Shown here piece by piece: positions 33,781 through 43,100 of a stretch of DNA of 64,000 bases. The notes under the pieces were generated by a model. The model was not told the DNA's origin, did no database searches, and worked only from the letters and a program-made list of their open reading frames with translations. The translations under genes and the position numbers were made by a program. Numbering within the stretch: the stretch's first letter is position 1; every line of letters starts with the position of its first letter. This DNA comes from an uncultured Christensenella sp. (lineage in GTDB: Bacteria > Bacillota > Clostridia > Christensenellales > Borkfalkiaceae), in NCBI GenBank assembly GCA_910578195.1, contig CAJTOY010000003.1, forward strand, positions 1-64,000, given 5' to 3'.

Positions 33781-36045
33781 TTATTTTTCGAAAATGCGCG
33801 TGCAGAGTACGGTCATATCGTCGGCGACCGACTTTGTGCGCGCCTTAGCCCCCGCAAGTATCTTGTCCGCCAGATTCTGGGGATTGAGCGGCTTCAATTC
33901 CTGCATGAATTCGTACAGCTCGGTCGCGGAGGAAAAGGCGGAGGTAATTCCGTCGCTCATAAATACGACTATATCGCCGTTTCTCAGCTGTTCGGTACAG
34001 ACCGTGGGGCGGAGGTTTTCTAAAATACCGAGAGGCAAGCTCTGGCTTTCGAGCACCTTAATCTCGCCCTCGCGCACGATAATGCCCGCGGGCGAGCCTA
34101 TCTTCACGAAGTCCGCCATGCCCGTGTTCAGATTGACGGCGGCGATGTCAATGCAGGTGAACCGCTCGTCGCGGTTGAACGAAAGCAGTTTGTTTATGGT
34201 TTTAAGCACCGTGCCCTCGGGCATTTCCGCGCGGTAAAACGCCTCGATCAGAGAAATCGCGGTCGCCGACACCTTCTTCGCGTATTCGCCGCTGCCCATG
34301 CCGTCGGACAGCGCCATTAAAAAGCTGTGCTCGTTGATTTTAATTACCGAGTGAGTGTCGCCCGAAACCCGCTCGCCGCTTTTTATGGCGTATGCCACGC
34401 CGAACGCCGCGTCAAGCCTCGGCGGCGTGCCGAAAACAAGACAGCTTTTTTCGCCGTCGTAGCTGAGCTTGTCTTTAAGCTGATATTTTTTGCCGACGGC
34501 TTCGGCAAAAATTTCGGTCATTATTTTTGCGTTGACCTTGCCGCAGACCACCGCCGAAATTTCCATATCGTCGCCGCTTATGTACAGCTCGGGGCACGAA
34601 ATGCCGCGGGCGGAAAGCTTGTTTTTTATGCTTTCTTCAAGCTCGGAATACTCGCTGTAAGTTTTGCACAGCTCGACCGCGCAGCTTTTCATTACGTCGG
34701 CGACGCCGTGCGCCTGGTCGGCGAGCAGAATTCGCCCGCTTTTCGCGTTTTCGGCTTCGGTCATGTAACGGCGGTACTCGGCTAAAAGGGAATTGAGCCG
34801 CACGAGAATATCGGTGGGGTTCGTGCAGTTGAGCGTGACCTCCGAGGGGAGGTCGATAAGGTTGACCTTGCCCTTTACGCACCCCGAATCAATCAGTTTT
34901 TTGAAGCCCGCGTACACATTCGATTTTTCGCACCGCTTCGCTTTTTCGCAGTTTTTACAGCATTTTTCTTTGAGGTCGTCGAGCATGCGCCCGCGGGAAG
35001 CGGAGTCGTTCAAATCCTCGTCGAGGGCGTTGAACGCGCACTCGATTTCGCGGAACACCTCGGAAATGCGGTAAAGCTTTTCGCCCGTTCGTCTGCGGCT
35101 GCGCGATACGGCGGTGTCGGGCAGAACCTCGCGCACGAGCAGACGTTCTTTGAGGGTTTTAAGATATTTGTCGGACGGCACGGACGGCAGAACGCAGGTG
35201 CAGACCAAAAGCAGCGCGCGGAAAACTATCAGCACCGTCGCGCAGTCGAACAGCCCGCTGAAATACGAATACAGCGCGGACAAAAAAAGCACGACCACCG
35301 AGGGCGCGACTCTGCCGGCGTTCGCAAACAAAAGTGCGGCGGACGCGGCGATTATGTACGCGGTCATGGGCTCGGGCGTGAACGCGACGACGGCGGGCGG
35401 AATTGCGAGTACCGGCGCGACGATTATCGCGGCGGGGCTTTTGGCGAGCCGCACGCAAAATACAATCGCGCCCGCAGCTAAGGAAGAATAAATAAAGAAG
35501 CCCGCGAGGTTGTATACCCCCGTTCCGAACGCCGCGTAGGTTACGGCGCAGCAGACAAGCTCGTCTTCTTTCAGCTTACAGCGCATAGCCCGATACATTA
35601 ACGCGTATACTGTTTTAAAGCAGAAAAACGAAAAGACGATAATCGCGACCGCGGCAATCCCGCGGAGGGCGTACTCGTTGTCAATCAGCGCGAGCCCGTC
35701 CGCGTGCTTCCATTCCGCGAAGGCGATGTACGGCGACAGCGCGATTGCGATATACGCCGCGGCTTCTATGCGTATCTTGCGTTTCGTTCTGCGGTAAATA
35801 AACGTGACGAGGCATAAAAAGCCCGCTTCGAACAGACTTAAAAGGCTTGCGATAAGGTTCAGATGCGCGATTGAAGCGAGAATATACAAAACGGGCGTAA
35901 CAATAAGGTTTGTTCCGCACAAAAGCATGGCGAAATACAGCCCCAGAGAAAGGGGCACTCCGTCAATGGTTTTATTCATAAATACAAGCGCGGCGGCGTA
36001 TACTGCGTAGAAAAAGACGCTTTTTGCGCTGATTTTAAAGGTCAT
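33781..36045 (-). CDS. spoIIE: Stage II sporulation protein E (membrane PP2C phosphatase)
   Basis: SpoIIE sits at the polar septum and dephosphorylates SpoIIAA, activating SigF in the forespore. 754 residues: about ten membrane helices in the first 300 residues, a central regulatory region, and a C-terminal PP2C phosphatase (metal-binding ALSDGMGSGEYAKK near 575-590, late SVADDMTVL). Bacillus SpoIIE is about 827 residues, so the central part is shorter. TATAAT lies exactly 6 nt before ATG with no ribosome site, suggesting a leaderless mRNA. Spo0A-type boxes were not clear. Confidence 0.93.
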   Translation of the reverse strand: MTFKISAKSVFFYAVYAAALVFMNKTIDGVPLSLGLYFAMLLCGTNLIVTPVLYILASIAHLNLIASLLSLFEAGFLCLVTFIYRRTKRKIRIEAAAYIAIALSPYIAFAEWKHADGLALIDNEYALRGIAAVAIIVFSFFCFKTVYALMYRAMRCKLKEDELVCCAVTYAAFGTGVYNLAGFFIYSSLAAGAIVFCVRLAKSPAAIIVAPVLAIPPAVVAFTPEPMTAYIIAASAALLFANAGRVAPSVVVLFLSALYSYFSGLFDCATVLIVFRALLLVCTCVLPSVPSDKYLKTLKERLLVREVLPDTAVSRSRRRTGEKLYRISEVFREIECAFNALDEDLNDSASRGRMLDDLKEKCCKNCEKAKRCEKSNVYAGFKKLIDSGCVKGKVNLIDLPSEVTLNCTNPTDILVRLNSLLAEYRRYMTEAENAKSGRILLADQAHGVADVMKSCAVELCKTYSEYSELEESIKNKLSARGISCPELYISGDDMEISAVVCGKVNAKIMTEIFAEAVGKKYQLKDKLSYDGEKSCLVFGTPPRLDAAFGVAYAIKSGERVSGDTHSVIKINEHSFLMALSDGMGSGEYAKKVSATAISLIEAFYRAEMPEGTVLKTINKLLSFNRDERFTCIDIAAVNLNTGMADFVKIGSPAGIIVREGEIKVLESQSLPLGILENLRPTVCTEQLRNGDIVVFMSDGITSAFSSATELYEFMQELKPLNPQNLADKILAGAKARTKSVADDMTVLCTRIFEK

Positions 36046-36051
36046 AACGTC

Positions 36052-36057
36052 ATTATA
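36052..36057 (-). promoter_or_regulatory. -10 box directly before spoIIE
   Basis: On the minus strand TATAAT (36057-36052), GACGTT, then ATG. Transcription would start at the initiation codon. The -35 region is weak, as expected for an activated promoter. Confidence 0.55.
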
Positions 36058-36171
36058 AAGGAAATACGCGCGAATAATTTGTCTGTTAATATATAAAAAT
36101 GTAAAAATTAATATTTTTATAATTATCGGGAATAATATTAGCGTTAACGGTCAAATTCTTAACTCAAACGA

Positions 36172-36200
36172 TTGACAGAATTTGCCATATTGTGTAAAAT
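36172..36200 (+). promoter_or_regulatory. Promoter of the Wzz-like gene
   Basis: TTGACA (36172-36177), 17-bp spacer, TAAAAT (36195-36200), 28 nt before the ATG. Confidence 0.8.
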
Positions 36201-36228
36201 AAAAGAGAATAATTTATACGGTGATTGT

Positions 36229-37569
36229 ATGGAAGAGAAAGAAGAGGGCGGAATATCGATAGGCGATATATTCCGCACAATATTTTCACAAAAATGGCTT
36301 GCGCTCATTATAACGGCGGTAATAACCGTTGTGGGCACGGTCGGCATATATTTTTACGGCTCGACGAAGGTGGATTACTCCGTTTCTTTCGTGTTGCAGT
36401 TGCCCGGTTCGGGCGACAATTCTCCCGCGGAGTACACCTACCCCGACGGTGAATTGTTTTACTACACCTCTATGATTTCGGCGGAAAATCTTGAAATTGC
36501 CAATTCCGCGATTGACGAGAACGTGGACGTTGCAACTATGCTGAACAGAGGCGATATCTCGATAACCCGAATTGTGAACGAGACCGAAACCACGTCCGAA
36601 AACATTGAAATTTACGAATTAATGTATAAAATAACGGTAAAAGCGAGTTATTTCAAAGAAAGCGACAATGCAAAAATTTTCTTGAAAAAGCTTGCCGAAA
36701 TTCCGGCCGAATATATTTCGGGAATGAACATTAACTACGACTATAATATTACGGCGTCACAGAACGCTTTAACTTATAAAGACCAGCTTTCCGAGCTTGA
36801 AAAACAAGTCACGAGATTGCAGGGCGTTTACGATTCCTTGATTTCCACTTACGGCGGCGACTTTACCGTCAAAGTCGGGGAAGAGGTTAAAACACTTACC
36901 ACAATAAAGACCGAAACCATAGATGCCTATATAAACAGCAGAATTTTCCCTACTCTTTCCAACGAGGCGATTAAAAACGGCTACGTCAAAGACGTTACGA
37001 GCGCGAAAGAGAGAGACGTTTACGAAGGCCAGCTTTTCGAAAAGGAGCAGGAGCTCGAAAGGGCGCAGGCAACTCTCGATTTATTGCTCGAACTCAAATC
37101 ACAGACTGGTTCGGTTATTTACGACGAGAAGCTTATAGAGCAGAGTAATAAAGTACAGCTTTTAAATCAGGAAATCAGATATATCAATAAATGTCTCGAC
37201 GCATATAAAAATTCCGGCACGGTAAACGAGGAATTCGCAGCTAAGGTCCGTGCGGTCGAAGCAGAGGTCAAAAAGCTCACCGAGGACGTAAAGCCGATTG
37301 TTTCTTCGGTATATGCCACGGTTACGAAAGTAAGCTATTATATGAATACGGGTATTATCGAGGTTTCGGGTGGAAAAAGTCTCGTTATCTCATTCGTGCT
37401 CAGCTTTGTTGCGGCGCTGGTGGTTGCGGCCATAGTCGCGTATATCGTCGGTTATTACAGACTTAAAAAGTCAAGGGCGGTAAAGGCCGAGGTGGTGGTT
37501 TACCCCGAAGCGCAGTTACAGCTTGCGGCAGCCAAGGACGACGAGGAAGAGGAAAAAGAAGACAAATAA
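36229..37569 (+). CDS. Wzz/YveK-type membrane protein with coiled-coil domain
   Basis: A 446-residue protein with one membrane helix near each end (about 23-44 and about 385-410) and a large extracytoplasmic region with long coiled coils (about 185-225 and 275-370), the layout of polysaccharide co-polymerases that set chain length of exported polysaccharides. The cytoplasmic tail is short and charged. No tyrosine kinase (CapB) or glycosyltransferase gene is adjacent, which is unusual for this family, so it may act with a distant polysaccharide locus. ATG at 36229 was chosen because it follows GGTGATT and gives a short cytoplasmic start. Confidence 0.75.
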   Translation: MEEKEEGGISIGDIFRTIFSQKWLALIITAVITVVGTVGIYFYGSTKVDYSVSFVLQLPGSGDNSPAEYTYPDGELFYYTSMISAENLEIANSAIDENVDVATMLNRGDISITRIVNETETTSENIEIYELMYKITVKASYFKESDNAKIFLKKLAEIPAEYISGMNINYDYNITASQNALTYKDQLSELEKQVTRLQGVYDSLISTYGGDFTVKVGEEVKTLTTIKTETIDAYINSRIFPTLSNEAIKNGYVKDVTSAKERDVYEGQLFEKEQELERAQATLDLLLELKSQTGSVIYDEKLIEQSNKVQLLNQEIRYINKCLDAYKNSGTVNEEFAAKVRAVEAEVKKLTEDVKPIVSSVYATVTKVSYYMNTGIIEVSGGKSLVISFVLSFVAALVVAAIVAYIVGYYRLKKSRAVKAEVVVYPEAQLQLAAAKDDEEEEKEDK

Positions 37570-37582
37570 CTTTAAATTTTTC

Positions 37583-37616
37583 AACACCCCGACGCATTTT
37601 GCGTCGGGGTGTTTTG
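37583..37616 (+). terminator. Terminator after the Wzz-like gene
   Basis: AACACCCCGACGC (37583-37595) pairs with GCGTCGGGGTGTT (37601-37613), followed by TTGTT. Confidence 0.9.
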
Positions 37617-37666
37617 TTGCATTTTTTTGTGCGGCGTGCTATAATTAATTATCAACGGTGAAAATT

Positions 37667-40036
37667 ATGACTCATCTCGATAAACTTAAAAATTTAATAG
37701 ACCCGCATAAAAAAACGGATAAACCTTTCTTCCTCGGACTGCTGGACGCAGAGGCTCAGCGCGCTTACGAGGACGAGAGGATAGACGCCGTTATGGTTAT
37801 GTTAAAAGCGTTATATATCAACCGTTTAAAAAATAAAATCGCCGCGGCGAAGGAAGAAAGGCACCGCCTGAATTCCGCCGAAGGGCACGACGCGGGCAAT
37901 TACAGACAGGTTTTGAACCTCAACGCCGAAATAAATTCTTTAAAGGCGAAAATGAATTCCTATAAGCCCTTTTTCGACGAGCCGTACTTCGCGAGAATGG
38001 ACCTTCAAGACGATAAAGAGGGCTACAACAGCTACTATATCGGCAAGCGCGGGGACGAGGGGCTGGAAATCGTGGACTGGCGCGCCCCGCTTGCGCGCAA
38101 GTATTACCAGAAAAGCCGTACGTCGTTCAAAATAAACGATTACGACTACAAGCTGATACTCCGCCGCGCGCTCCGCACGAAAAACGGCAAGGTGCTCGAT
38201 ATGAAAAACGAGTACCTCTCGGTCAAGGATTATCTCACGCCCGAGGAAATAGGCGGGCGGGACGAGTCGGTCATATTCGACCCGTTTTTGAAGGAAATTC
38301 TCGAAAGCCGCAAGGAAAAGCGGGAAATTACCGACATAATAGAGACCATACAAGAAAAGCAATACGAGATAATAACTCTGCCCGAGCGGGCGGAATTCGT
38401 ACTGCAAGGCGTCGCGGGCAGCGGCAAGACAATGATAATGCTTCACCGCTTGTCTTACATTTTATACAACAACGAAAAGCTGCGCCCGTCAGACATACTC
38501 GTAATTACCCCGTCGGATTCGTTCAACGCGTTCATTGACGAGCTTGCCGCTATCCTCGAACTCGAAAAGGTGAAAACGTCCACCCTCGACAGCTATTTTT
38601 TAAATCTTTTGAAAAACGCGGGAATAGATATCGCGGACAGAATCGATTATTCCCAGCCCGTCCCGCCCGAACTTTTAAGTTATATTTATTCCGAAAAATT
38701 CACCGCGGACGTGCGAAAAAAGCTGGACAAAATTTTCGACGGCGTGCACGGCATTTTTACCGCCGACGGCTGTAAGGAGGTCTGCGACGGAGTTGCGGAG
38801 GCGCTTTCCCGGCAAGAAGAGGAATATTCGCGCATTAAAAACGCGGGGCTGAGGGTGAGACGGTGCGTGCTCGGCGAAATAAAGGAAAAGCCCGACGGCG
38901 GGCTGTATTACACAAAGCAGTTCAGAAACATGTTCAACTGCGTCACGGACGTGCGCGAGTTTTTAAATCTCTTGTCAGACGGGCGCATGAACGGCAGCGC
39001 GTTTTTTTACAAACAGCTTTTGTCGTTCTACAAGTCGATTAAGTTTCTCCGCCGCTACTCCGAAAAAATCTGCTTAGCCGCGATCGACGATTTAAACGCC
39101 CTTTTTACGGCGGTCGAAAAGGAAATTTCCGACTTGAAGCGCTATAAAATAAACGTGGGCGGGCAAGAGACGCTGACCTATGCCGAAAGGATAGAAAAGC
39201 GCGAACAGCTGAAAAGAGAGATTGTCGCAACGACTTCGCGCGTAGAAAAAATCCGCGGACTGTTCGCGCCCCTTCACGACTTTGCGGACGTGTTGCGCGG
39301 GGAAAACTACCTCATTTCAATCGGTAAATGCGAAAACACCTACGACATAGCCCGCTTTTTCTACCGCGAAATTATCAAAAAAGCCAAGACGAAAAGCGGC
39401 ATGACGACAAAAAAATTATGCCGTTTCGACCCGTTCGCGCTGTGTCTCGTGCTGACCGAGCTCGGGTTCCCGCTTTCGCCTAAATACGGCTTTGTGTTCG
39501 TAGACGAGGCGCAGGACATTTCCCCCGCCGAATATGCAGTACTTCGCGCGGTCAACGACAGGGCTTCGTTCAACGTGTTCGGCGACTTGAAGCAGAACAT
39601 TACGGGTTACCGCGGAATCAAGGACTGGGGCGAGCTCGGATATAAGGTATACAATTTAAATCTGAATTACCGCAACACAAACAATATCGTCGACTACGTC
39701 TCGGAAAAGCTGGGCATAGAAATGCAGGCGATAGGCTTCGAGGGTAGCGGCGTGGAGATTATAGACGCCCGCTCGGTCACGCGCCGGTTGTCGGAGAAAA
39801 ACGGGCTTTGCGCGGTGATTTGCGACGAGGCGGGGCTTGAAAAATATTCGAGGAAAAGCTACAACAAGGTGCGCGAAACGGGCAAGATTTCCAAGACGAA
39901 AATCAACGTTTTAACAGTTTACGAGAGTAAGGGGCTGGAATTCACGGCGGTGGCGGTTGCCGACGGCAACATGACCGACAACGAAAAGTATATAGCGTAC
40001 ACGCGCGCATTGAAAAATCTTGCGCTTATAAGATAA
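37667..40036 (+). CDS. HelD-like superfamily I helicase
   Basis: A 789-residue UvrD/Rep-type ATPase of the HelD group. After an N-terminal coiled-coil arm (about 40-110, KAAKEERHRLNS-like) come Walker A GVAGSGKTMIM (about 247-257), the DEAQ motif FVDEAQDIS (about 609-617), GDLKQNITGYRG (about 637) and the late motif VYESKGLEF (about 752). HelD proteins remove RNA polymerase from stalled complexes in Gram-positives rather than unwinding DNA; the coiled-coil arm supports that over a repair helicase. TATAAT lies 22 nt before the ATG. It precedes another large SF1 protein with a separate promoter. Confidence 0.85.
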   Translation: MTHLDKLKNLIDPHKKTDKPFFLGLLDAEAQRAYEDERIDAVMVMLKALYINRLKNKIAAAKEERHRLNSAEGHDAGNYRQVLNLNAEINSLKAKMNSYKPFFDEPYFARMDLQDDKEGYNSYYIGKRGDEGLEIVDWRAPLARKYYQKSRTSFKINDYDYKLILRRALRTKNGKVLDMKNEYLSVKDYLTPEEIGGRDESVIFDPFLKEILESRKEKREITDIIETIQEKQYEIITLPERAEFVLQGVAGSGKTMIMLHRLSYILYNNEKLRPSDILVITPSDSFNAFIDELAAILELEKVKTSTLDSYFLNLLKNAGIDIADRIDYSQPVPPELLSYIYSEKFTADVRKKLDKIFDGVHGIFTADGCKEVCDGVAEALSRQEEEYSRIKNAGLRVRRCVLGEIKEKPDGGLYYTKQFRNMFNCVTDVREFLNLLSDGRMNGSAFFYKQLLSFYKSIKFLRRYSEKICLAAIDDLNALFTAVEKEISDLKRYKINVGGQETLTYAERIEKREQLKREIVATTSRVEKIRGLFAPLHDFADVLRGENYLISIGKCENTYDIARFFYREIIKKAKTKSGMTTKKLCRFDPFALCLVLTELGFPLSPKYGFVFVDEAQDISPAEYAVLRAVNDRASFNVFGDLKQNITGYRGIKDWGELGYKVYNLNLNYRNTNNIVDYVSEKLGIEMQAIGFEGSGVEIIDARSVTRRLSEKNGLCAVICDEAGLEKYSRKSYNKVRETGKISKTKINVLTVYESKGLEFTAVAVADGNMTDNEKYIAYTRALKNLALIR

Positions 40037-40072
40037 TAAAACGGTCAATAAACAATAGCAACGGAAGAAAGG

Positions 40073-40100
40073 TTGCATTTTTTGTGAAAAGAGGTATAAT
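40073..40100 (+). promoter_or_regulatory. Promoter of the DUF4011 helicase gene
   Basis: TTGCAT (40073-40078), 16-bp spacer, TATAAT (40095-40100), then CTATAT and ATG at 40107. Only 6 nt separate -10 and ATG, so the mRNA is probably leaderless; the AGAGG further up would lie outside the transcript. Confidence 0.7.
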
Positions 40101-40106
40101 CTATAT

Positions 40107-43100
40107 ATGGCAAAAAATCCCAAAAAACAACTTGATACGATAGAACTCGAAGGCGAACTTTTAAACGAGGTCAGTTACGCGACGTATTATTGCAGACTGC
40201 CTCTGTTTACGTCGTTCAGAATATTCAACCGCGGCGAGGAAAACGTCAGCGAAATCAACGTGAGCATTACGGGCACGACCCAGCTTATAATGCCCAAGGA
40301 AATTACGATTGACGAAATCCCGCACGAAAGCAGTATGGGGCTGACCGTCGACAATATTTTAAACCCCAAATATCTCGCCGAAATCGACGAGCCATCGCCT
40401 TGCACGGTCAAAATAAAGCTGACCCGCGGCAATACTGCCATTTGCTCGTTAAAGACGAACGTGCTCGCACTTCCCATCGATTGCTGGAACGGGCTTTCGG
40501 GCAATGCGGAAATGCTTTCGGCGTTCGTCAGACCCAAGCTTGCCGACTGCCAGAAAATCCTTGCGGAAGCGGGCTTACAGCTCAAAACGTGGGGCTACTC
40601 GTCGGAGTGGACGGGCTATTCGGGCAACGATAAAAACGCCGTGCGCAACGCCGCGGCTTCCATATATTCGGCAATCCGCCATTTGAATATCGAGCGCGAG
40701 GAATGCGGCGACTTGTCGCAGACCGTGCGCGTCGGCGACATAAGCAAAATTTTACAGCACAAGACGGCGACCCCTTTGGGGCTTGCCATATTCGCCGCTT
40801 CGTGCTTCGAGGCTACGAAATTAAACCCCGTCATCGTCCTCGGCAAAAACAAGGTCGGCGTGGGCGTGTGGCTGTATGAAAGCTGTTTTTCCTCGACAAC
40901 TCAGGACGATATGTCGATTATGGAAAAGTACGTCGTCGAGGGCGTAAACAACCTCGCGGTGTTCAATCTGGACGACGTTTTCGCGCACAAGAACGCGAGC
41001 TTTACGACCAGCCTCGGTCACTTTTTGACCTCTGTAAAAAGCGGGGAGTACGAAATTTGCATAGACGTAAAGCGCTGCCGCATAGGCGGAATTTCCCCTA
41101 TGCCGCTCAAAGTCAAGACGAAAAGCGGGTACGAGCTTTTAAACGACAAACAGCTTTCCTATGACGAAAAACCGCGCGAAATGTTCGACGCGAGCAAGTA
41201 CGAGTACAACAAGCAAGCTTCCAAGGACAACGCGTGGCAAAGGCGCCTTCTCGACTTGTCGCTCAAAAACAACCTTTTAAACTTCCGCTATAAGCGCGAC
41301 TGTCTGCACATACTTTCCGCCGACCTTGCGGCTTTCTGCAAGCGCATGGAAAACAAGAACAAATTCAAGCTTGAACCGCTTGCGACCCCTGTCAAGGACG
41401 CCGAGTACTTCGGCGGTAAAAGCGTCATGGCTATGGAGGAGCTCATTTCGATTGAAATGAAAGCGGGCACGATACGCTGTTATTCGAGCCGCGAAGGTCT
41501 CTCCGACGCCGTGGGCACGATACTCAGAAAATCCCGCGCGGTCGAGGAGGAGACGGGCGCGAAGGTGCTTTACCTTGCGTTCGGCTTCTTGAAATGGCGC
41601 TCGAAAAGCGACAAGGACGAGCAGATGGCACCCCTCGTGCTTCTTCCCGTCAACGTCAGAAAGACAAAGACGGCAATCTGGCTCGAAACGGGCGAGGAGT
41701 ACGAGGTCAATACGACCCTCCTCGAATTTCTGAAAAGCGAATTCAACATAGACGTTCGCGGCGTTGAGGACAAGGGGCTGACGCCCAAGGAAATAATCGC
41801 CGTGTTCCGCGCAAAGACCGCGAACATGAAGGGCTGGCTCGTCTACGAGGACATTTATCTTTCGCAGTTCACGTTCGCGCGCTACGCAATGTGGGCGGAC
41901 GTCAGAAACAACATAAACGAGTATAAGAAAAACCCGCTCATATCAAGCCTTCTCACCAACACCAACAAGCTTTCGAACAACAAGCTCGTCGGCGTAAGCG
42001 AGGACGACAGCGAGCCTTGCAAGGTCGTTGTGCCTCTGCCTTGCGACAGCGCGCAGTACGCCGCGGTCGCGGAGTCGGCAAAGGGCACGTCGTTCGTTTT
42101 GCACGGCCCTCCCGGCACGGGCAAAAGCCAGACTATCACAAACATAATCGCAAACGCGCTCAACGACGGCAAGCGCGTGCTGTTCGTCGCGGAAAAGCAA
42201 GCGGCGCTTCAAGTCGTAAACAAGCGCCTTTCGGACATAGGAATAGGCGAATTCTGCCTCGAACTTCACTCGGGCAAAACCGCGGATAAGGGGGAGATAG
42301 TCCGCCTTATCGAAAACACCCTTTCGCTTGCAAAGACCACCGACGGCGGAAGATTTGCCGACGCGGGCGAGGAAATTAAGGAGACGCGCGAAGCGCTGAA
42401 AGCTCCGCTTACCGCGCTGCACAAAAAGCGCCGCCTCGGCGTTTCGGTGTACGAGGGCATAATTTATTACCTTCAAAACAAAAATGCGCCCGAGCTCGTA
42501 AATATCGAAAGCACGTTCTACGACTCGCTCACCCAAAACAAGCTCGAAGAGTGTGAAAAAATGCTCGTCACCGCGCAGGCGGCGGCTGAGGAATGCGGCG
42601 GGGTATACCGCTCGCCTTTCTCGGGCGTAAACCTCACCGTGTGCGACAAGACCACGAAGGACGCGGTTTTGTGCGCTTCGGGGGTCATGATTGCCGAGCT
42701 TAAACACCTCAGAAATTATCTCGGGCTGTTCCTCGACACCTACAACCAGCGCGTGAGCACGTTCACGCTTAAAAAGCTGAAATCCCTTTTAGATACCGCA
42801 AACGTATTGAAGGGCGACAACCTCGGCGAATTTTTCGAGTGCGACGAGGAAAGCTTCTATAAATTCTACAATGCGAATTTAAGGTACGACCGCGCGGTCA
42901 GACACTGGCTGTCGCACTTCAAGGTATTGCCCGATATAGGCAAGCTTGCGGGCAAGGTCGAGGAGGAGCTTGAAAACTGGGGCGAAAATTACCGCTCGTC
43001 CAAGCTGCTTTTATCGGTTATCAGAAAAATCAATAAATGCGGTATAACGCCCTTGAAGGAAAAGGACGAAATCGAGTGGATTAAGCGCGCGTGCGAGATA